Positions 1 to 16,295 of a DNA stretch of 39,639 nt are shown piece after piece. The translations under genes were made by a program, and so were the position numbers. Within the stretch, counting starts at the first letter, position 1. Each line of letters starts with the position of its first letter. The notes beneath the pieces are model-generated. The model made no database searches, was not told the DNA's origin, and was given only the letters and a program-made list of their open reading frames with translations. The stretch lies in the NCBI GenBank assembly GCA_003231035.1, contig QIHU01000303.1, positions 1 through 39,639 of the forward strand, read 5' to 3'. The DNA is from Acidobacteriota bacterium. Lineage in GTDB: Bacteria; Acidobacteriota; Thermoanaerobaculia; Multivoradales; SZUA-115.

Positions 1-1
1 T

Positions 2-91
2 CCGATCGCGATGGAAAAGGGCGTTCGCTTCGCGATTCGCGAAGGCGGCCGTACGGTTGGTGCCGGCACCGTTGCCGAGATTGTGGAGTAG
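2..91 (+). CDS. tuf: Elongation factor Tu, C-terminal end (partial)
   Basis: The first 29 codons read in frame 2 as the last strand of the EF-Tu beta-barrel (PIAMEKGVRFAIREGG, then RTVGAGTVAEIVE) followed by TAG. EF-Tu is the GTPase that brings aminoacyl-tRNA to the ribosome. Only domain 3's end is inside the window; the GTPase domain lies upstream. Its place directly before tRNA-Trp, secE and nusG is the common tufB-trpT-secE-nusG order in bacteria. The C-terminal motif is almost invariant, so identification is safe despite the short fragment. Confidence 0.95.
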   Translation, partial: PIAMEKGVRFAIREGGRTVGAGTVAEIVE

Positions 92-138
92 TGAGGCGCC
101 CGGCGCCGAAGCGATTGAAATCAGCTGAAGAGGAATCC

Positions 139-215
139 AGGCCAGTAGCTCGAACTGGTAGAGCATCGGTCTCCAAAACCGAGGGTTGGGGGTTCGAATC
201 CCTCCTGGCCTGCCA
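139..215 (+). tRNA. trpT: tRNA-Trp (anticodon CCA)
   Basis: A cloverleaf can be folded. The acceptor stem AGGCCAG pairs with CTGGCCT. The anticodon stem TCGGT/ACCGA encloses the 7-nt loop CTCCAAA, whose positions 34-36 read CCA. The T arm is GGGGG-TTCGAAT-CCCTC. The discriminator is G and the 3' CCA is encoded. It lies between tuf and secE and is probably co-transcribed and processed out. The anticodon CCA decodes UGG (Trp). Confidence 0.96.
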
Positions 216-237
216 ACACTTTTAGGGATAATTCATC

Positions 238-441
238 ATGTCGTGGTGGAATCAAATCAAGACCTTCCTTGCGGAGGTTCGCTCGGAAATTCGCAAGGTC
301 ACTTTTCCCGGCCGAGACGAAGTGGTCTCCACGACCATCGTGGTCCTGGTCACCAGTGTGATTTTCGCGGCCTTTCTCTGGCTCGCGGACACCGTGGTTG
401 TGTTTTGCTACCAAGGCGTTCTGCAGGTGTTCAAGTCATGA
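238..441 (+). CDS. secE: Protein translocase subunit SecE
   Basis: 67-residue protein of the short, single-span SecE type. The amphipathic N-terminal helix carries the conserved pattern EVRSEIRKVTFP, and one hydrophobic segment follows at about residues 32-58. SecE clamps SecY in the SecYEG channel of the inner membrane. The stop TGA overlaps the nusG start (ATGA), which indicates translational coupling. An AGGGA-like Shine-Dalgarno lies about 11 nt before the ATG. Length and context match the family. Confidence 0.95.
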   Translation: MSWWNQIKTFLAEVRSEIRKVTFPGRDEVVSTTIVVLVTSVIFAAFLWLADTVVVFCYQGVLQVFKS

Positions 442-986
442 GCCCAGCCGAGGCCGGCGAGCTTCGCTGGTTTATCGTTCACACCTACTCGGGCTTTGAA
501 GAGCGGGTCAAGGAGACGCTGCTACAGCGCGCGGAAGCGCTGAATATGGCGGACGATTTCGGCGAGGTGCGAATCCCAACCGAGACGGTGGTCGAGTTCA
601 AGGGCGGCAAGAAGCGCGAGATTGAACGCAAGTTCTTTCCGGGTTACATCTTGGTTCAGATGGCGATGTCCGATGCGGCTTGGCACGTGGTCAAGAATAC
701 GCCGAAGGTCACCGGTTTCGTGGGCACGGGTAAGAAGCCGACTCCCCTTACCAAGGCCGAGGTCAGTCAGATTCTCGAGCAGGTTTCCACCGCGAAAGAG
801 AAGCCTAAGCCGAAATACGTCTTCGACAAGAATGAGCCGGTCAAGATTATCGACGGACCGTTCAGCAATTTCACCGGCAAGGTCGAAGAGGTCAACCTGG
901 ATCGCGAGACACTCAAGGTCATGGTGACCATTTTCGGTCGAGCGACGCCGGTGGAGCTGAGTTTCTTGCAGGTGGAGAAGCTCTAG
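438..986 (+). CDS. nusG: Transcription termination/antitermination protein NusG
   Basis: 182 residues. The NGN domain begins with RWFIVHTYSGFE and carries the FFPGYILV strand that contacts RNA polymerase. The C-terminal KOW domain shows VKIIDGPFSNFTGKVEEV. NusG binds the clamp helices of RpoC and couples polymerase to Rho or to ribosomal S10. I chose the ATG at 438, which overlaps the secE stop. The open frame extends upstream to 186, but that part runs through the tRNA and secE and is not part of the protein. Its partner RpoC is encoded in the same cluster. Confidence 0.96.
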   Translation: MSPAEAGELRWFIVHTYSGFEERVKETLLQRAEALNMADDFGEVRIPTETVVEFKGGKKREIERKFFPGYILVQMAMSDAAWHVVKNTPKVTGFVGTGKKPTPLTKAEVSQILEQVSTAKEKPKPKYVFDKNEPVKIIDGPFSNFTGKVEEVNLDRETLKVMVTIFGRATPVELSFLQVEKL

Positions 987-1033
987 CTCTTTCCGTTCGC
1001 ACGGGTTCGTTTTAGCATCGATACGAGGAAAAG

Positions 1034-1459
1034 ATGGCAAAGAAAGTCACCGGTCTAGTCAAACTACAGATCCCCGCCGGGGGAGCGACTCCGGCACCTC
1101 CCGTGGGCCCAGCCCTCGGTCAGGCGGGGTTGAATATCATGGACTTCTGCAAGGCGTTCAACGCGCGAACGCAAAATGAGCAGGGCCTGATTATTCCTGT
1201 CGTGATCACGGTTTACGCTGACCGCACCTATAGTTTTATTACCAAGACGCCGCCCGCGGCGGTGCTTCTGAAGAAGGCCGCCGGTTTGGCCAAGGGCTCT
1301 GGTGAACCCAATCGAGACAAGGTCGGCACGGTGACCCGGGCGCAACTTGAAGAGATTGCCACTACCAAGATGCCCGATTTGAACGCAGCGGATCTAGACG
1401 CGGCCTGCAAGATTATTGCGGGTACCGCCCGATCCATGGGAATTGAGATTCAAGGCTGA
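1034..1459 (+). CDS. rplK: 50S ribosomal protein L11
   Basis: 141 residues, the normal L11 length. The N terminus KLQIPAGGATPAPPVGPALG is the proline-rich L11 signature, and the C-terminal rRNA-binding domain ends GTARSMGIEIQG. L11 forms the GTPase-associated centre with L10/L12 and 23S rRNA. A GAGGAAAAG Shine-Dalgarno lies just before the ATG. It is followed by rplA as in most bacteria. Confidence 0.97.
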   Translation: MAKKVTGLVKLQIPAGGATPAPPVGPALGQAGLNIMDFCKAFNARTQNEQGLIIPVVITVYADRTYSFITKTPPAAVLLKKAAGLAKGSGEPNRDKVGTVTRAQLEEIATTKMPDLNAADLDAACKIIAGTARSMGIEIQG

Positions 1460-1502
1460 GCGCCGATGGGCTCAGTGAGAGCGATAGCGCAAGGAGACGA
1501 TC

Positions 1503-2207
1503 GTGTCTAAGCACGGAAAGAGATACCGCAACCTAGCGGCTGAGTTGGACGAGAGCCGGCATACGCTGGATCGCGCCATTGAACTCGCCAAAGGGACGGC
1601 ATCCACCAAGTTCGATGAAACGCTCGAGGTCGCGTTGCGACTAGGGGTGGATCCGCGTCACGCTGACCAGATGGTGCGCGGCACGGTTGTGTTGCCGCAC
1701 GGTACCGGTCGCACGGTGCGGGTGTTGGTATTTGCCGATGGCGAAAAGATCAAAGAGGCCGAGGAGGCTGGAGCCGATCACGTGGGTGGAGCCGAGTTGG
1801 CCAAGAAGATTCAAGAGGGGTGGCTCGACTTCGATGCCGTCGTTTCAACTCCCGACATGATGAAGGTCGCGGGTCGGTTGGGTCGGGTGCTAGGGCCTCG
1901 TGGTCTGATGCCCAACCCGAAGACCGGAACGGTGACGATGGATGTCACCAAGGCGATCACCGATATCAAGGCGGGTAAGGTGGAATTCCGAGTCGAGAAG
2001 GCCGGCATCGTGCAGGCGCCTCTTGGCAAGCTGTCCTTCTCCCAAGAACAGCTGCAGGAAAACGCTCGGGCGCTGATCGGAGCGGTGCTCAAGGCCAAGC
2101 CACCGGCGTCCAAGGGCAAGTACATCAAGAGTGCCTCGCTGTCGGCGACGATGGGGCCCGCTATCAAACTCGATGACGCCGCGCTCAGTGCCGCGGCTGA
2201 GGCCTAG
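1503..2207 (+). CDS. rplA: 50S ribosomal protein L1
   Basis: 234 residues with a GTG start preceded by AAGGAG. The segment GRLGRVLGPRGLMPNPKTGT is the diagnostic L1 motif. L1 forms the mobile stalk that helps release deacylated tRNA from the E site. In many bacteria it represses its own operon by binding the mRNA leader. I did not identify a matching leader structure here. The rplJ ATG follows 11 nt after the stop. Confidence 0.97.
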   Translation: MSKHGKRYRNLAAELDESRHTLDRAIELAKGTASTKFDETLEVALRLGVDPRHADQMVRGTVVLPHGTGRTVRVLVFADGEKIKEAEEAGADHVGGAELAKKIQEGWLDFDAVVSTPDMMKVAGRLGRVLGPRGLMPNPKTGTVTMDVTKAITDIKAGKVEFRVEKAGIVQAPLGKLSFSQEQLQENARALIGAVLKAKPPASKGKYIKSASLSATMGPAIKLDDAALSAAAEA

Positions 2208-2218
2208 GAGGGCGTACG

Positions 2219-2743
2219 ATGGCCTTAACTCGTAAAAAGAAAGACTCGCTTCTCGCCGAGTACGAGAGCGGTTTCTCCCAGGTGTCCAATGCCTTCTTGC
2301 TGGGCTTCAAGGGTATCTCCGTCCCTGACGTGACGGAACTGCGCTCGAAGGTCCGCGAGAACGGTGCTGGGTATCTCGTGGTCAAGAATACCATCGCCCT
2401 GCGCGCCACCAACGGTACCGCGCTGGCCGAGTTGCAGGAACATTTCCAAGGTCCGACGGCCGTCGCCTATACCGATGGCGATGTGGTTGCGTTGGCCAAG
2501 GTCTTGACCGATTTTGCCAAGGATGTACCGGCGATCGAATTTAAGGCGGGAATCGTGGATTCCAGTCCGGTCGGCGCGGAAGATATCAAGGAGCTCGCAG
2601 GACTCCCGAGTCGCGAGGCGTTGATCGCCAAGTTGCTCTTCCTGATGCAGTCGCCGGTGACGCGACTGACCCGCGGCCTCAACGCCATCACGCGGGACTT
2701 TGTGGTCGTCGTCGACCAAATCCGGCAACAGAAAGAAGAGTGA
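2219..2743 (+). CDS. rplJ: 50S ribosomal protein L10
   Basis: 174 residues. The N-terminal part (SGFSQVSNAFLLGFKGISV, then a YLVVKNTIALRA stretch) matches the L10 rRNA-binding domain. The C-terminal helix (ITRDFVVVVDQIRQQKEE) is the docking platform for L7/L12 dimers. GGAGGGCG precedes the ATG. It is part of the L11-L1-L10-L12 series and forms the stalk base with the rplL product. Confidence 0.96.
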   Translation: MALTRKKKDSLLAEYESGFSQVSNAFLLGFKGISVPDVTELRSKVRENGAGYLVVKNTIALRATNGTALAELQEHFQGPTAVAYTDGDVVALAKVLTDFAKDVPAIEFKAGIVDSSPVGAEDIKELAGLPSREALIAKLLFLMQSPVTRLTRGLNAITRDFVVVVDQIRQQKEE

Positions 2744-2801
2744 GAGAGGTCTCTCGCAGGACTCTGGAAATCCAGTTTCGAAGAACATAAGGAGAGTTTA
2801 G

Positions 2802-3179
2802 ATGGCCATTGCCACAGAAGATTTCATTCAGCAGATTGACGAGATGAGCGTCTTGGACTTGAACAACATCGTCAAGGCGCTCGAGGAGCACTACGGCGTT
2901 TCGGCTGCCGCGGCTGGTGTTCCGATGATGGCCGCCGGTCCTGGCGGCGGCGAGGCGGAGGAGGAGCAGACCGAGTTTGACGTCGTCCTGACCTCCATCG
3001 GTGACAAGAAGATCAACGTCATTAAGACGGTTCGCGAGGTCACCAGCCTGGGACTCAAAGAGGCCAAGGAGTTGGTCGAGTCGGCGCCGGTCAACGTCAA
3101 GGAAGGCTTGTCCAAGGACGAGGCCGAAGAAGTCAAGAAGAAGTTCGAGGACGCTGGCGCTCAGGTCGACCTGAAATAG
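2802..3179 (+). CDS. rplL: 50S ribosomal protein L7/L12
   Basis: 125 residues. The N-terminal dimerization helices are followed by an Ala/Gly hinge at about residues 33-50 and by the globular C-terminal domain with KINVIKTVREVTSLGLKEAK. L7/L12 dimers recruit translation factors to the ribosome. AAGGAGAG lies 8 nt upstream of the ATG. This is the last ribosomal gene before the 312-bp gap ahead of rpoB. Confidence 0.97.
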   Translation: MAIATEDFIQQIDEMSVLDLNNIVKALEEHYGVSAAAAGVPMMAAGPGGGEAEEEQTEFDVVLTSIGDKKINVIKTVREVTSLGLKEAKELVESAPVNVKEGLSKDEAEEVKKKFEDAGAQVDLK

Positions 3180-3201
3180 ACCACGTTCCCGCTGTATTTG
3201 C

Positions 3202-3233
3202 TGCTCGCCGCGCATTACGATGCGCGGCGAGCA
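3202..3233 (+). promoter_or_regulatory. Strong hairpin with TACG tetraloop in the rplL-rpoB gap
   Basis: A perfect 14-bp inverted repeat (TGCTCGCCGCGCAT against ATGCGCGGCGAGCA) flanks the loop TACG, a UNCG-class tetraloop in RNA. It starts 23 nt after the rplL stop. No T-tract follows, so it is not a clear intrinsic terminator. By position it could be an attenuator or an RNase III-type processing site like the one in the E. coli rplL-rpoB spacer, which is inference. The rest of the gap (3234-3491) holds a small ACCGC/GCGGT hairpin and the rpoB ribosome binding site; I saw no convincing promoter. Confidence 0.7.
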
Positions 3234-3491
3234 TTGCCGCCCCCGTATCCAATGACCCGCAAGTGCTCTCTTGAGAGTGCGTATTCTTAGCTTGGCGCGA
3301 CACCGCGCAAACATGTGATTCGGCGCTCTTGCTGACCTGCCAAAACCTCACAACCACGCTCCAGCGCCGCCTCGACGCGGTGCCAGGGAAAGACGTGGTC
3401 TACCCCCGTCCGAGTGGCGCCTCACTATCACTCGAGACTACCGCTCAGCGGTGTACTGCAAGCCCTCTTCAGCTACTGCAGGGAGGATTCC

Positions 3492-7745
<4,254 letters not shown>

Positions 7746-7757
7746 GGAGGAAGCCAG

Positions 7758-11939
<4,182 letters not shown>

Positions 11940-11966
11940 GATTTCTTCCATCGTTGCGGACTGCTT

Positions 11967-11997
11967 GGGGGCAGGTCTTTTGGGCCTGTCCCTTTTT
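11967..11997 (+). terminator. Intrinsic terminator after rpoC
   Basis: GGGCAGG pairs with CCTGTCCC (one bulged T) around a loop of about nine bases and is followed directly by TTTTT. Location right after rpoC fits the end of the long transcript. The remaining bases up to 12200 contain no gene; a TATGAT hexamer near 12149 could serve ubiD but has no clear -35. Confidence 0.75.
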
Positions 11998-12200
11998 CCA
12001 TGGTGGCGGCAAACTTGCCCCCAAAAGGATCGGCGGCTTCGGGTGTTCCACGGCGACCGTAACGCGACCTACAGGGTTTTCCTGCCGGACCTCTAGGGTT
12101 GGTCGACACACTTTGAGCTGAGTGCGCCCTACCCAGGCGCTTACAGATATGATGACGCCACCGGCGGATCCTGGCCGGAATTATCCGCGAGAGGAAGCCG

Positions 12201-14030
12201 GTGGCGAGAGGTTTGACGGATCCCGACCTGACATTCCCCGACCTGAGGGTCTTTCTCGATCATCTACGCGGTGAGCGCGACCTGGTCCACATCGAGGTTC
12301 CGGTCGATGCGCGCCTCGAAGTGGCGGAGATTCATCGCCGGGTGATCGCCGCCGGGGGGCCGGCGCTCCTCTTCACTCAGGTCCAAGGGGCAGATTTTCC
12401 GCTGGTGACCAACCTCTTCGGGACCGCCGGGCGCGCCGAGGCGGCTTTCGGGAAGCGGCCGCTGCGCCTGATCCGGCGCTTGGTCGAGCTGGCGGAGACT
12501 CTGCTGCCGCCCACTCCCGCCAAGCTCTGGGCGGCACGCGATGTGGCCCGGGAGGCCTTGCGGATCGGAATGCGCAAGCGCCGCGGCGGACCGGTCACCG
12601 AAGTGGTGACCCAGGATGTCCGGCTCGACCGGCTACCGGTATTGACCACCTGGCCCGAGGACGGCGGCCCCTTTGTCACTCTGCCTTTGGTCTATACCGA
12701 ACACCCGGATGGAAAAGGGCCGAACCTCGGAATGTATCGGTTGCAGGTGCACGACGAGCGCACCACCGGAATGCACTGGCAGATCGGCAAGGGCGGCGGC
12801 TTTCACTACGAGGTGGCCCAGGAGCGCAACGAGCCGCTGCCGGCCACCGTCTTTCTCGGCGGGCCACCGGCTTTGATTCTGGCGGCGATCGCTCCGTTGC
12901 CGGAAAACGTTCCCGAAACCCTGCTCGCCTCCCTGCTCGCCGGCCAACGTTTGCCGACCTGTGGCGGTCCCGGAGCGCACCGGTTGATCGCTTCGGCGGA
13001 GTTCGCCCTCGTCGGTTCGGTGGCCCCGAGGGTGCGCCGCGCCGAAGGTCCGTTCGGCGATCACTACGGCTATTACTCGCTGCGTCATGACTACCCGGTT
13101 TTCGAGGTCAGCCACCTGGCTCACCGTCGCGATGCAATCTTTCCCGCCACGGTGGTGGGCAAGCCTCGGCAAGAAGACTTCTTCATCGGTGACCTGCTCC
13201 AGGAGCTGCTTTCGCCCCTCTTTCCGCTGGTCATGCCGGCGGTCCGAGATCTGTGGTCGTACGGTGAAACGGGCTACCATTCCCTGGCCGCGGCGGTGGT
13301 GCGGGATCGCTACCCGCGCGAGGCGATGGTGAGTGCCTTTCGAATCTTGGGCGAAGGGCAGCTGGCGCTGACCAAGTTCCTGTTGGTGATCGATCAGCCG
13401 ATCGATCTGACCGATTTCTCAGCCACCCTGGAACATCTCCTGGCGCGAACCCGACCGGAGACCGACCTCTACGTTCTGGGCAACCTCTCGATGGACACCC
13501 TCGACTACACCGGTCCTGAGGTTAACCGGGGCTCCAAGGGGGTCTGGCTTGGCCTGGGCGAGCCGGTGCGCGATCTTCCGGGGGAGTTTCGACCGTCGGC
13601 TTCGCCTCCTCCCGAGGTCACGGATGTTCGAGTCTATTGTCGCGGTTGCTTGGTGATCGGCGGCCCGTCGTACGACGAGGACCCAGAGGCGGCGCGGCGC
13701 CTGGCGGAGCATCCAGCCTTCGCCGATTGGCCGCTCGTAGTGCTCAGCGACGAGCCGGCGCGGGCCGTCGCCAGCTCGATGAACTTCCTATGGACCACCT
13801 TCACCCGTTTCGAGCCGGCGGCCGATATCCACGCGGCGGCGCAGCGGATCGTCCGCAATCAGATATCCTACAGCCCACCGATCTTGATCGATGCGCGGAT
13901 GAAACCGGGCTATCCGGACGAGCTGTCTTGCGATGAAGGGACGGCGGCTCTGGTGACAAAGCGATGGAAGGAGTATTTCCCTGACGGAGGGGTGGAGATG
14001 GGAGACTCCGAGAGCGGCCACCTGGATTGA
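12201..14030 (+). CDS. UbiD-family prenylated-FMN-dependent decarboxylase
   Basis: 609 residues from GTG with GAGAGGAAG upstream. The family's active-site signature EGPFGDHYGYYS is present (E282, D287), as is the NLGMYRLQVHD stretch that contributes the cofactor-binding Asn and catalytic Arg. UbiD enzymes reversibly decarboxylate aromatic or unsaturated acids using prenylated FMN made by UbiX. The length (about 600) is closer to the menaquinone-pathway UbiD-like decarboxylases than to E. coli UbiD (about 500), so a role in quinone synthesis is possible. A polyprenyl diphosphate synthase for a quinone side chain lies 14 kb away. The exact substrate cannot be read from sequence. No ubiX is in the window. 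Confidence 0.85.
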   Translation: MARGLTDPDLTFPDLRVFLDHLRGERDLVHIEVPVDARLEVAEIHRRVIAAGGPALLFTQVQGADFPLVTNLFGTAGRAEAAFGKRPLRLIRRLVELAETLLPPTPAKLWAARDVAREALRIGMRKRRGGPVTEVVTQDVRLDRLPVLTTWPEDGGPFVTLPLVYTEHPDGKGPNLGMYRLQVHDERTTGMHWQIGKGGGFHYEVAQERNEPLPATVFLGGPPALILAAIAPLPENVPETLLASLLAGQRLPTCGGPGAHRLIASAEFALVGSVAPRVRRAEGPFGDHYGYYSLRHDYPVFEVSHLAHRRDAIFPATVVGKPRQEDFFIGDLLQELLSPLFPLVMPAVRDLWSYGETGYHSLAAAVVRDRYPREAMVSAFRILGEGQLALTKFLLVIDQPIDLTDFSATLEHLLARTRPETDLYVLGNLSMDTLDYTGPEVNRGSKGVWLGLGEPVRDLPGEFRPSASPPPEVTDVRVYCRGCLVIGGPSYDEDPEAARRLAEHPAFADWPLVVLSDEPARAVASSMNFLWTTFTRFEPAADIHAAAQRIVRNQISYSPPILIDARMKPGYPDELSCDEGTAALVTKRWKEYFPDGGVEMGDSESGHLD

Positions 14031-14164
14031 ACTCGCCTGGATCGAAGCCGGTCGAATCGGCCGCCGCCGTTACTCACTGCCGCCAAGCTCAGAATACTCG
14101 TTTCGCGATGAACCACTAGAACCGTTTCGGGTACTCACCGCAAAATGATCAAGGAGAGCTTCCC

Positions 14165-15247
14165 ATGCATCGATTCTCGTTCAATCTACTGAATCTTGCG
14201 TTCCTCTGTGGTCTTCTCGCCCTAGCTGGGCCGGCGCGGGCCGCTAACTTCAATGTTGTTCTGAGTTCCAATGTCTTCGTGCCCTCGGTACTCAATATCA
14301 ATGTCGGCGACAGCGTCACTTGGACTAACCAAGGGGGCTTCCACAATGTGGAGGCGGTGAGTGGTCTCTTCAACAGTGGGCCGCCGGCCAATCCTCCCTG
14401 GACTTTCACCTTCACCTTCACCACGCCTGGGACGGTGCCGTACATCTGCATCGTCCACTCCGCCATCGGGATGACAGGGGTGATCAATGTCGCTGGCGCG
14501 CCGCCGGTTCCGGGCTCGATTCGCTTCGCGGAAGGCGCCTCGACGGTCAATGAGGCGGCGGGGATCAAGGCGCTTGAGTTGCAACGCATCGGCGGTAGCG
14601 ACGGTGCGGTGAGCGCGACCTTCTCAACCGCCAACGGCTCCGCCACCGCTGGCCAGGACTATACGGCGACCACTACGGTGGTGAATTGGGGGGACGGTGA
14701 CAGCAGCTCGAAGAACGTCACGGTGATGATCCTCGAAGATACTCTCGACGAGGCCAACGAGACGGTGGCGCTCTCCCTTTCCAACCCGACGGGCGGAGCT
14801 AGCCTGGGCAACCCGGCGAACGCGACGCTGACCATCATCGACAATGACGATGCCACCCCGCCGCCGCCACCGCCACCGCCGCCGCCAGTGGAGCCATGTG
14901 TGGAAGATGCGGAAACCCTCTGCCTGCTCGATGACCGTTTTGAGGTCACGGCCCTCTTTGAAACCAACCAGGGTCAGACCGGGGTGGCTCAGGCGATCGA
15001 GCTGACGCCGGACACCGGCTACTTCTGGTTCTTCACCGAGGAGAACGTCGAGCTGGTGGTCAAAGTCCGCAACGCCTGTGTCAATCCTTTCAACCGCTTC
15101 TGGTTCTTCGCTGGCGGTCTGACCAATGTGCAGGTCGACATCATGGTGACAGACACCGAAACCGGTGCGACAAAGAGCTACAGCAACCCACTGAACACCC
15201 CTTTCCTACCGATCACCGACACCGACGCCTTCAATACCTGTCCCTAG
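14165..15247 (+). CDS. Secreted cupredoxin / Calx-beta protein
   Basis: 360 residues with a signal peptide (cut likely after ARA, about residue 26). Residues 28-110 form a plastocyanin-like cupredoxin with a complete type-1 copper set: H60, C95, H98, M103 (CxxHxxxxM). Residues 118-228 resemble a Calx-beta domain (NEAAG, GQDYTA, DEANETVALSLSNP, TIIDNDD). A run of ten prolines then leads to a C-terminal beta domain of about 115 residues with repeated WFF motifs (TGYFWFFTEENVELVVKV). I associate that last domain with secreted proteins of Acidobacteriota. AAGGAGAG precedes the ATG. It is probably an extracellular electron carrier or a copper-binding surface protein; its partner is unknown. Its end overlaps the convergent hydrolase gene by 42 bp. 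Confidence 0.8.
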   Translation: MHRFSFNLLNLAFLCGLLALAGPARAANFNVVLSSNVFVPSVLNINVGDSVTWTNQGGFHNVEAVSGLFNSGPPANPPWTFTFTFTTPGTVPYICIVHSAIGMTGVINVAGAPPVPGSIRFAEGASTVNEAAGIKALELQRIGGSDGAVSATFSTANGSATAGQDYTATTTVVNWGDGDSSSKNVTVMILEDTLDEANETVALSLSNPTGGASLGNPANATLTIIDNDDATPPPPPPPPPPVEPCVEDAETLCLLDDRFEVTALFETNQGQTGVAQAIELTPDTGYFWFFTEENVELVVKVRNACVNPFNRFWFFAGGLTNVQVDIMVTDTETGATKSYSNPLNTPFLPITDTDAFNTCP

Positions 15248-16270
15248 GCAAATTGGTGGAGTCGTGTAACCAGGGAGCCCGGCCACGGGCTCCCTGGATG
15301 CCGTCTGTATGGGGTCGTCCAGGCCGGTTTCTAGCTTCGGGCTAGAGTTGCTTCCGGGATCCGCGTTGGCCTTGGCGATGAATCTCGCGGCCTGCTCGGC
15401 GACCTTTCGGTTCCTGAGAATCCTGCGGTGGCCCAAACCGTCGGTGGTGAGCAGCCGCGAGTTCGGCCAGGCTCGGTGGACCTGCAAGCCGCCTTCATAG
15501 CTGGTCTCTGGGTCCCCTCGGTCGTGGGCCACCAGTAGGGGGATCTCGGTGGCCGCATCCATGGTGACGCGGCGCACCGCTTCCCAGGAGATGTGGAATC
15601 GTCGTTCGATCGCTTGGGTCAGGGTGTCGTAGACCCGGTCGGGAAGGCCGAAGGAATGGACGGTGCGCAAGAGGAAACCACCGAAGTCGGCGGGCGGCGC
15701 GACAAAAACGAGCCGTTCCATGTGCAGCCCTTGGCGCACCGCGAGGGCAGCGATGGCGCAGCCGAAGGAGTGGGCGATCAGGCCATGCAGCGGGCCGGCT
15801 GCTTGCGCGGCGGCTTGCAGAGCATTGGTCATCTCCGGTAGCGAAGAGAGCTTGCCGCCGCTCTCGCCGTGAGCGGGGGAGTCGAAAGTGACCACCCGGT
15901 AGCCCGCCGCGGTCAAGGGCGTCACGAAGGCTCCCATCTGACTACCCCTTCCTTCCCAGCCATGAACCAGGAGGACGGTTGGGCCAGAACCCCAAGCCCA
16001 GCCGGCGAGTTCATGGGGTGCATCGGCGTCGGCGCCGACCGAGGGACGAATCGGGATGGCGAACCGTTGTGCCGTCGCCAGCCACTTCTCTTCGCGGTCT
16101 GGACGTCGGTGGGGACGTGGCGTGCGAAACTGCGCCAAGGCCAGTTTCTCGATCTTGCGGGGCACGATTCGATAGGCGATCGGCAGCAGCGTGCGCAAGG
16201 CACGCATTGAAAAGGAAGAAGAGCGAACGTTCGTTCTTTTTTCAAGATCAGACTTCTGCTTCTTGTCCAT
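15206..16270 (-). CDS. Alpha/beta hydrolase
   Basis: 354 residues from the ATG at 16270, which has GGAG six bases upstream; another ATG two codons earlier abuts the GGAG and is less likely. The fold's landmarks are HGWEGRG (oxyanion loop), FDSPAHGES, the nucleophile elbow AHSFG (S168) and a late GLGHRR with the catalytic His. The substrate is unknown. It is 25 nt downstream of tetR on the same strand, so it is probably the regulator's target. Odd: about 50 residues after the last family helix (VAEQAARFIAKAN) read through the hairpin and the end of the opposing gene. They look like an accidental extension. Confidence 0.85.
   Translation of the reverse strand: MDKKQKSDLEKRTNVRSSSFSMRALRTLLPIAYRIVPRKIEKLALAQFRTPRPHRRPDREEKWLATAQRFAIPIRPSVGADADAPHELAGWAWGSGPTVLLVHGWEGRGSQMGAFVTPLTAAGYRVVTFDSPAHGESGGKLSSLPEMTNALQAAAQAAGPLHGLIAHSFGCAIAALAVRQGLHMERLVFVAPPADFGGFLLRTVHSFGLPDRVYDTLTQAIERRFHISWEAVRRVTMDAATEIPLLVAHDRGDPETSYEGGLQVHRAWPNSRLLTTDGLGHRRILRNRKVAEQAARFIAKANADPGSNSSPKLETGLDDPIQTASREPVAGLPGYTTPPICLGTGIEGVGVGDR
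15270..15297. terminator. Bidirectional-type hairpin between convergent genes
   Basis: A perfect 12-bp stem (CCAGGGAGCCCG with CGGGCTCCCTGG) surrounds a GCCA loop, 22 nt after the stop of the cupredoxin gene. No T-tract follows on the plus strand. It lies inside the 3' end of the opposing hydrolase frame, so it can only act as a terminator for the plus-strand gene. Confidence 0.65.
16219..16238. promoter_or_regulatory. Palindrome within the hydrolase 5' end (possible TetR operator)
   Basis: The 20-bp sequence AAGAGCGAACGTTCGTTCTT is palindromic except for one base pair, with a perfect core CGAACGTTCG. It sits about codon 11-17 of the hydrolase gene, 32-51 bp inside the frame. TetR proteins bind such palindromes, so it may be a roadblock operator. 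This is inference from sequence only. Confidence 0.4.
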
Positions 16271-16295
16271 GGTCATCTCCGGGAGTCGGACGGTA

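Noticed and set aside
186..437. Longer nusG frame starting at 186
   Set aside because: It would run through the tRNA-Trp and the secE gene; NusG homology starts at 438, which overlaps the secE stop.
3414..3491. Upstream start for rpoB
   Set aside because: No ribosome site and no RpoB similarity; the ATG at 3492 has GGAGG and the expected N terminus.
14852..14890. Simple CCGCCA repeat as a regulatory or phase-variable tract
   Set aside because: It encodes an in-frame proline linker between domains; nothing indicates switching.
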